A stretch of DNA of 64,000 nucleotides. Source: an uncultured Clostridia bacterium. GTDB lineage: Bacteria > Bacillota > Clostridia > Oscillospirales > Ruminococcaceae. The notes under the pieces were generated by a model. The model saw only the letters and a program-made list of their open reading frames with translations, did no database searches and was not told the DNA's origin. Location: contig CAMNXF010000003.1 in assembly GCA_946567425.1 (NCBI GenBank), forward strand, positions 1-64,000, given 5' to 3'. A program made the position numbers and the translations under genes. This document shows, piece after piece, positions 59,884 through 64,000 of this stretch (position 1 is its first letter; each line of letters begins with the position of its first letter).

Positions 59884-60765
59884 TTATTTATTGTTCTTGC
59901 CGAACTGGAGCTTTCCGTGACTTGCGGTAGCCTCCTCGGGCGACTTGAAAAACGGCAGATTGCTGTCCTTGCCGTCCGCGGGTTTCTTGTCCTCAGCGGG
60001 CTTGGCGGCAGGTTTCTCGGCTGCCTTTTCAGCGGTCTTCTCCGCTGGCTTGGGAGCGGGGGGCTTTTGAGGTGCGGGCTTAGGCTTCTGAGCCGCAGCC
60101 TTTGCGGCAGCTGCCGCCGCTTGCTTTTTGCGCTCCGCCTCGCGCTTCTCAACTTCCTCTGCAGTCCTCTTTATATAATCGTTCTCGCACTTTTCGGGGA
60201 GCGCCTCAATAAGCGCGATATGCTCCTTGTAGCCCGTGAGCAGCTTCGTTCTGTATTCGAGAACCTCTTTTCTTGTTTGCTGAAGAATATTCTCTTGTAT
60301 CTCTTGCTGTCTGTCCATAGCAGCCTTTATCTCGGCAGCCTTGTTGTTTGCGTCGCCGATTATCTTAGCGGCGGCAGCGTCAGCATCAGCGCGTGTTTTC
60401 TTGGAATATTCGTCCGCGTCGTTGACAAGTCTATCCGACTTCGTTTTCGCGTCGGCAAGCTGCTTGGTCACGGTCTCGTTGGTCTCCCTGGTGAGCTTCT
60501 CGGCAGAAGCCTTGGACTCAGCGACGATAGCGTTACCTTGCTTCTGAGCCACAAGCAGCGCGTCTCTGAGCGCGTCCTCGTCGTCACGGTACTCGCGTAT
60601 CTTGTCCGCTAAGACCTCGAGCTTGCGCTCAAGCTCGCCCTTATCCTTCTGGAGCTGCGCAAACTCGTCGGAGACCTCTTTCAGATACTCATCTACATCG
60701 TCGGGCTTATATCCGTTAAAAGCCGCCTTTTCAAATTTTTTTGTAACGATTTCCTTTGCGTTCAT
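59884..60765 (-). CDS. divIVA: DivIVA-domain protein with Ala/Lys/Pro-rich tail
   Basis: About 293 residues from the ATG at 60765 (AAGGGAAG upstream; the longer frame lacks a site). The N-terminal 50 residues match DivIVA/GpsB (KFEKAAFNGYKPDDVDEYLKEVSDEF). A long coiled coil follows to about residue 200. The last 80 residues are low-complexity Ala/Lys/Pro/Glu (QKPKPAPQKPPAPKPAEKTAEK). It localises to curved membrane at septa and poles and recruits division or growth proteins. Located between ylmH and ileS as in other Firmicutes. Confidence 0.93.
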   Translation of the reverse strand: MNAKEIVTKKFEKAAFNGYKPDDVDEYLKEVSDEFAQLQKDKGELERKLEVLADKIREYRDDEDALRDALLVAQKQGNAIVAESKASAEKLTRETNETVTKQLADAKTKSDRLVNDADEYSKKTRADADAAAAKIIGDANNKAAEIKAAMDRQQEIQENILQQTRKEVLEYRTKLLTGYKEHIALIEALPEKCENDYIKRTAEEVEKREAERKKQAAAAAAKAAAQKPKPAPQKPPAPKPAEKTAEKAAEKPAAKPAEDKKPADGKDSNLPFFKSPEEATASHGKLQFGKNNK

Positions 60766-60882
60766 TTTATCTTCCCTTCCAATTTCCCGCAGGATACCCT
60801 GCCGTGTCCAGATCCCGATGCTTAGCTGCGCTCCGGAAAATCTCCGTAAACACAGCATCGCCGTAACGCCTTTCGACGTTCA

Positions 60883-61650
60883 CTATATATATTTATATAT
60901 AACAACACGAAGCCTACCTTTTTTTGTTTCCCCGACAATTTCCGACAATCGGAATCTGCCAAAGCCGCGTATTGAAATAACCGTATTTTCTTTGATTATT
61001 GCACTTACATTAAGACACACCGAAAAATCCGCACTAACCTGTCCGGATCTTACCAGCAACGCGGATTTCTCCCTTGAAGTATTGGTACACGCGCCCACGA
61101 CGCAATCCAGCCTCATTGACGCTATTGCAGCCTCTATCCTCTCAAATTCTGCCCTTGACAGTTCTTTTGTAATTCCGCGCTCCGAGCGCACTCCGACACG
61201 TCCTATCTTCATCAAACCCGCAACTGTCTCCGCCGCCGTATCAAGACAGAACACGACCGCATGATCCTCGGCGACCAGAATATCACCCACAACGCTTCGC
61301 TCAAGCCCCGCCGCAATAATCGCTCCAAGGAAATCGCGGTGCGAGAGCTTATCAACGCTGCGGAAAGAAAACGTAACGGCGCACACGGGAAACAGCTCCT
61401 CATGCGGTAGCTCTTCGGCATACGTTCCCTCGAAGAAACCGCAGACCGTTCTCGCCGCGCCGTCATATCCTCCGTAAAAAAACGGTTTCAAGCCTCCTGC
61501 CTGCGCCGCGCCCAACCCTGCCACAACCGCCTCCCGCTCGTTTAGGAAACGGGAAAAACGCGGCACTCCCGTTTTGCGGCTCAACGCCGCCAAATCGGAA
61601 ATATGTGCACACAGAAAACGCTCCTCATCGTTTGTAATTTGCGTGATCAC
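60883..61650 (-). CDS. ylmH: YlmH-like RNA-binding protein with S4 domain
   Basis: 255 residues from a GTG start overlapping the region of the sepF stop. The N-terminal domain (about 1-170) has the YlmH pattern YGGYDGAARTVCGFFEG and HRDFLGAIIAAGLERSVVGDI. The C-terminal S4-type RNA-binding domain (about 175-250) includes SGQVSADFSVCLNVSAIIKENTVISIRG. In other Firmicutes YlmH helps clear stalled ribosomes and lies in the division cluster. The start lacks a strong binding site, suggesting coupling to sepF. Confidence 0.93.
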   Translation of the reverse strand: MITQITNDEERFLCAHISDLAALSRKTGVPRFSRFLNEREAVVAGLGAAQAGGLKPFFYGGYDGAARTVCGFFEGTYAEELPHEELFPVCAVTFSFRSVDKLSHRDFLGAIIAAGLERSVVGDILVAEDHAVVFCLDTAAETVAGLMKIGRVGVRSERGITKELSRAEFERIEAAIASMRLDCVVGACTNTSREKSALLVRSGQVSADFSVCLNVSAIIKENTVISIRGFGRFRLSEIVGETKKGRLRVVIYKYI

Positions 61651-61653
61651 TTA

Positions 61654-62097
61654 TCACTCGTCAATACTGTTGATCCAGTCAACATTCTTGGGTGCAACGG
61701 CGTAGCAGCAGGTGTCTACCTTCTTGATTCTGCCCTCGAAAGCCGCGGCAACACCTGTCATAAAGTCTACAATTCTCGTGCCGATCTCCTGGTCGATACC
61801 ATTAAGGTTCAAAAAGATGATCGTGCCCTCGCGCAGCATATCGACCGCACCGTTCATAACGTCCTCGTACTTTGCGGGTTTCATAATGAACAGCTTGGGC
61901 GCACCAGACGCGCTGTGCATATTGATGATCTTGGAACTGCTGTTGTTTCCGTAAGAGCCGGAATAATCGGAATATCCCGATGAATACGCCTCCTCGTCCG
62001 TCACAGCCGAGGAAGAGGTATCGTATCCCTCCTCGTAGTCCATAAAGCCCTCGTTCTCGTCCCCCGTGCCGAAGATGCTCTTCAAAAAGTTTGCCAT
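61654..62097 (-). CDS. sepF: Cell division protein SepF
   Basis: 147 residues. An N-terminal membrane-targeting stretch (MANFLKSIFGTG) and an acidic/Ser linker precede the SepF domain (about 70-147) with IFLNLNGIDQEIGTRIVDFMTGVAAAFEGRIKK. It bundles FtsZ filaments at the division site. GGGAGG lies upstream of the ATG. Position between yggS and ylmH is standard. Confidence 0.96.
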   Translation of the reverse strand: MANFLKSIFGTGDENEGFMDYEEGYDTSSSAVTDEEAYSSGYSDYSGSYGNNSSSKIINMHSASGAPKLFIMKPAKYEDVMNGAVDMLREGTIIFLNLNGIDQEIGTRIVDFMTGVAAAFEGRIKKVDTCCYAVAPKNVDWINSIDE

Positions 62098-62113
62098 TTT
62101 AATTTCCTCCCAA

Positions 62114-62815
62114 TTATAAATATTTTCTGTACCCGAACAGCCCTGAACCTATCCGGATAATTGTGGCTCCGTGCCGTATTGCCGCCTCGTAGTCTCCCGA
62201 CATTCCCATCGAGAGGGTATCGAACACCGAATTCTCTCTGTTATGCGCATTCTCGACCCTTATCTGCTCGAAAAGCCCATGCATTTCCGCAAAGACACTC
62301 TCGTCACAGCCCGCAGGCGGTATTGTCATCAGACCTCTCAGTCTGATGTTCGGAAACTCGGCAACTTCCTCGCAGAACGCGCTTGCACCGTCTGCCGGAA
62401 CGCCCCCCTTTGTTTCCTCCCCGCCGATGTTTATCTCGGCGAGTATATCCATAACTATCCCGTGCTGAGCCGCGCGGCGGTCAATCTCTTCCGCCAGCCG
62501 CAGACTATCCACGGAATGTATCATTGATACCTTGTCAATAATGTATTTCACCTTGTTGGTCTGAAGTCCGCCGATAAAGTGAACCTCGGCAGGCTTATAG
62601 ATCTCCCGCTTGTCCAGATACTCTTGAACGCGGTTTTCGCCCAACAGTGAAACTCCCAGTCCTATAACGTAATTTATCCGTTCGGGGCTGACGGTCTTGG
62701 TCACCGCCATCAGCCGAACATCGCGCCCGGACTTGTCTATATTCTCGCAGATCTTGAGGTAATTCTCGCGAATGTCCTCAAATGTCGTCTGCGTGTTATC
62801 CGATAACTTTTCCAT
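62114..62815 (-). CDS. yggS: Pyridoxal phosphate homeostasis protein, YggS family
   Basis: 233 residues of the PLP-binding TIM-barrel YggS/PROSC family. The PLP lysine is in VRLMAVTKTVS. HFIGGLQTNKVKYII, INIGGEETKGG and the terminal LSMGMSGDYEAAIRHGATIIRIGSGLFG (phosphate site) are diagnostic. It buffers PLP in the cytoplasm. It overlaps the HlyD-like gene by 20 nt. Confidence 0.95.
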   Translation of the reverse strand: MEKLSDNTQTTFEDIRENYLKICENIDKSGRDVRLMAVTKTVSPERINYVIGLGVSLLGENRVQEYLDKREIYKPAEVHFIGGLQTNKVKYIIDKVSMIHSVDSLRLAEEIDRRAAQHGIVMDILAEINIGGEETKGGVPADGASAFCEEVAEFPNIRLRGLMTIPPAGCDESVFAEMHGLFEQIRVENAHNRENSVFDTLSMGMSGDYEAAIRHGATIIRIGSGLFGYRKYL

Positions 62816-64000
62816 CGTACAAATCTTTACCCTCGGTAACTATCCTGTCGTAGAGCTTCAGATAATCGTCGTCCTGTTCCTGTGTGCAGATAACGTAATC
62901 CTCGCCCCAATAGACAACGTTCACCTTTTTGAACATCAGGTTCTGCCCGCGCACTATAAACACCCCACGCTCGTCCTTGTCGTTGTAGCGCAGAGCCTTT
63001 CTCGAAACGCGCAGACCGCCGTGACTGTTCACAGGCAACTTAAAATGCGCAGTTCTCCCCGCCGTTACCACCGAGTTGAGCTTATCGCATTCAAATATGT
63101 ATATCGCCTTGTTGTCCCCGCAATCCTTGACGGAAACGATGTCCGCGTCAATAAGATACGAACCAGAGCCGACACGCAGCCGAACCTCGCTCCCCTCGTA
63201 GAACCCGAACATATTTTCGGTATCGATCACTGCCGCAACGCGCCAGTGATAGTCCGCGATCAGCTTTCCAATAGCCTTTCCGTCGTGTGGTTTCTCGGGA
63301 GCGGCAATTATGCCGACTATTTTCTCCTCGGTAAGACTTTCTCCGCTCGCGTAGTCAAGTTCGCCCTCGTAGCCATCAACCTCGCTGACAAAGTAGCCCG
63401 CGCCGCCTGCGACAACTTCCTGTACACCGCCCGAAATGAGCGCATTAAGCTGACTTATCCGATTGCTGAGCGACTGCTTTTTCGCTGCGTAGCCGTTCGA
63501 TTCTTTAAGCGTTATCTCACGCTTGCACATTGCCTCCAGCAGATCGTTCTGCTTGTCGGCGGCAGCAAGAAGATCTCCGTTTATAATGTCTGCGATCATA
63601 CCCGAATGGCTCTCGTTTATCTGAACGGAAATAGCCTCAAGCTGGGAATTATCCGTGCCGACAAGCCTTTCGGCACTCTCAAGCACCGCAATCTGCCTTT
63701 CCAACAAGCTGATCTCCCTCAGATAAGCCACGTCGTTGTCGCTTTTATAGCGCCGCGCGATAACCGAGCTTTTGCCGACCTTGGAGCCGTCCTCCTGCTC
63801 ATAGCTTAATATTCCCGTGCCGCTGTTGTAAATAAGCGTCTCGTCGCGCAGGTATACTCCCTCGAACGGAACTTCCTCCTCGACATTGTAGACCAACGCC
63901 GTTTCCGTGGTCAGCTTTTCACCGCCCGCGAAAAATATCTGCCCAACCGCGACAAGAATGATAAACACGGACAAGGTCACGATTATGACCGTAGTCCAGC
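62796..64000 (-). CDS. HlyD-like membrane-fusion protein, partial at window edge
   Basis: At least 400 residues; the frame is open through the right edge, so the true start lies outside the window (an internal GTG at 63980 is not the likely start). A hydrophobic segment (VTLSVFIILVAVGQIFF) precedes an extracytoplasmic region with a barrel-sandwich part, a coiled coil of about 150 residues (LLERQIAVLESAERLV) and a beta-barrel part (VGSGSYLIDADIVSVKDCG). These are features of HlyD/MFP adaptors. It heads the division cluster here, a place where ylmG or ftsZ is more usual, and no ABC partner is visible. Its role is unknown. Confidence 0.75.
   Translation of the reverse strand, partial: WTTVIIVTLSVFIILVAVGQIFFAGGEKLTTETALVYNVEEEVPFEGVYLRDETLIYNSGTGILSYEQEDGSKVGKSSVIARRYKSDNDVAYLREISLLERQIAVLESAERLVGTDNSQLEAISVQINESHSGMIADIINGDLLAAADKQNDLLEAMCKREITLKESNGYAAKKQSLSNRISQLNALISGGVQEVVAGGAGYFVSEVDGYEGELDYASGESLTEEKIVGIIAAPEKPHDGKAIGKLIADYHWRVAAVIDTENMFGFYEGSEVRLRVGSGSYLIDADIVSVKDCGDNKAIYIFECDKLNSVVTAGRTAHFKLPVNSHGGLRVSRKALRYNDKDERGVFIVRGQNLMFKKVNVVYWGEDYVICTQEQDDDYLKLYDRIVTEGKDLYDGKVIG

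Overview
The window looks like a chromosomal segment of a low-to-mid GC Gram-positive anaerobe of the class Clostridia, most likely an Oscillospiraceae/Ruminococcus-type gut or rumen bacterium (inference). The reasons are the Gram-positive division cluster yggS-sepF-ylmH-divIVA-ileS-lspA-rluD, spoVG, secG next to rnr, a T-box leader, a YtrA-type GntR/ABC operon, many Ser/Asp-rich lipoproteins, a GH5 cellulase-like lipoprotein, and sigma-A promoters that repeatedly show a 17-bp spacer. No rRNA, tRNA, CRISPR array, transposase or phage gene was seen.

Layout. 0.3-2 kb: an ECF sigma factor with a membrane partner, then a small membrane protein. 2.2-5.6 kb: a GntR regulator, an ABC ATPase and two ABC-2 permeases, with a palindromic operator over the promoter. 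5.6-8.5 kb: a lipoprotein, permease and ATPase importer of the NitT/TauT type, behind a long structured leader. 8.5-10.8 kb: an AI-2E-family permease and an amidohydrolase. 10.9-13.5 kb: three tandem cyclophilin-like lipoproteins. 14-16.8 kb: cysE-cysS under a T-box. 17-20 kb: small unknown proteins, a phosphoesterase, a stand-alone biotin ligase and a CYTH protein. 20-24 kb: an NfeD-like protein, a CBS/CorC protein, a HAD phosphatase and a DRE-TIM-like protein. 24-25 kb: an AT-rich island with a 5'-truncated gene. 25-31 kb: an NlpC/P60-like protein lacking its catalytic residues, a FapA-domain protein, a HAD protein, secG with a long tail, and rnr. 31-35.8 kb: a candidate operon of a three-module FtsK-like protein with degenerate P-loops, an HPt protein and a REC-HD-GYP regulator. 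36-41 kb: a VanY-type carboxypeptidase, pepV, murC, spoVG and a NUDIX hydrolase. 41-48 kb: a YfhO-like protein, argS, a DUF1934 protein and ddl. 48-55.5 kb: galE, a zinc-ribbon remnant, GH5, a split transketolase, two tandem unknown paralogs, HAD and LRR proteins. 55.5-64 kb: the division/ileS/lspA/rluD cluster, running off the right edge.

The most striking signal is not a protein. About 13 copies of an intergenic element of roughly 45-110 nt (family A) sit just upstream of Shine-Dalgarno sequences. Every copy has the same orientation relative to the downstream gene. In RNA the fuller copies fold as a three-armed structure, and the arms differ in sequence between copies while pairing is kept. 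One copy lies between the T-box terminator and cysE. A second GC-rich family (B, three copies) and a long imperfect palindrome near 13.8 kb are also present.

Most genes lie on the minus strand in short operons. Envelope and division functions (murC, ddl, VanY, divIVA, sepF), cysteine supply and charging, and signalling genes dominate. All functional calls come from motif recognition by eye; no database search was possible.
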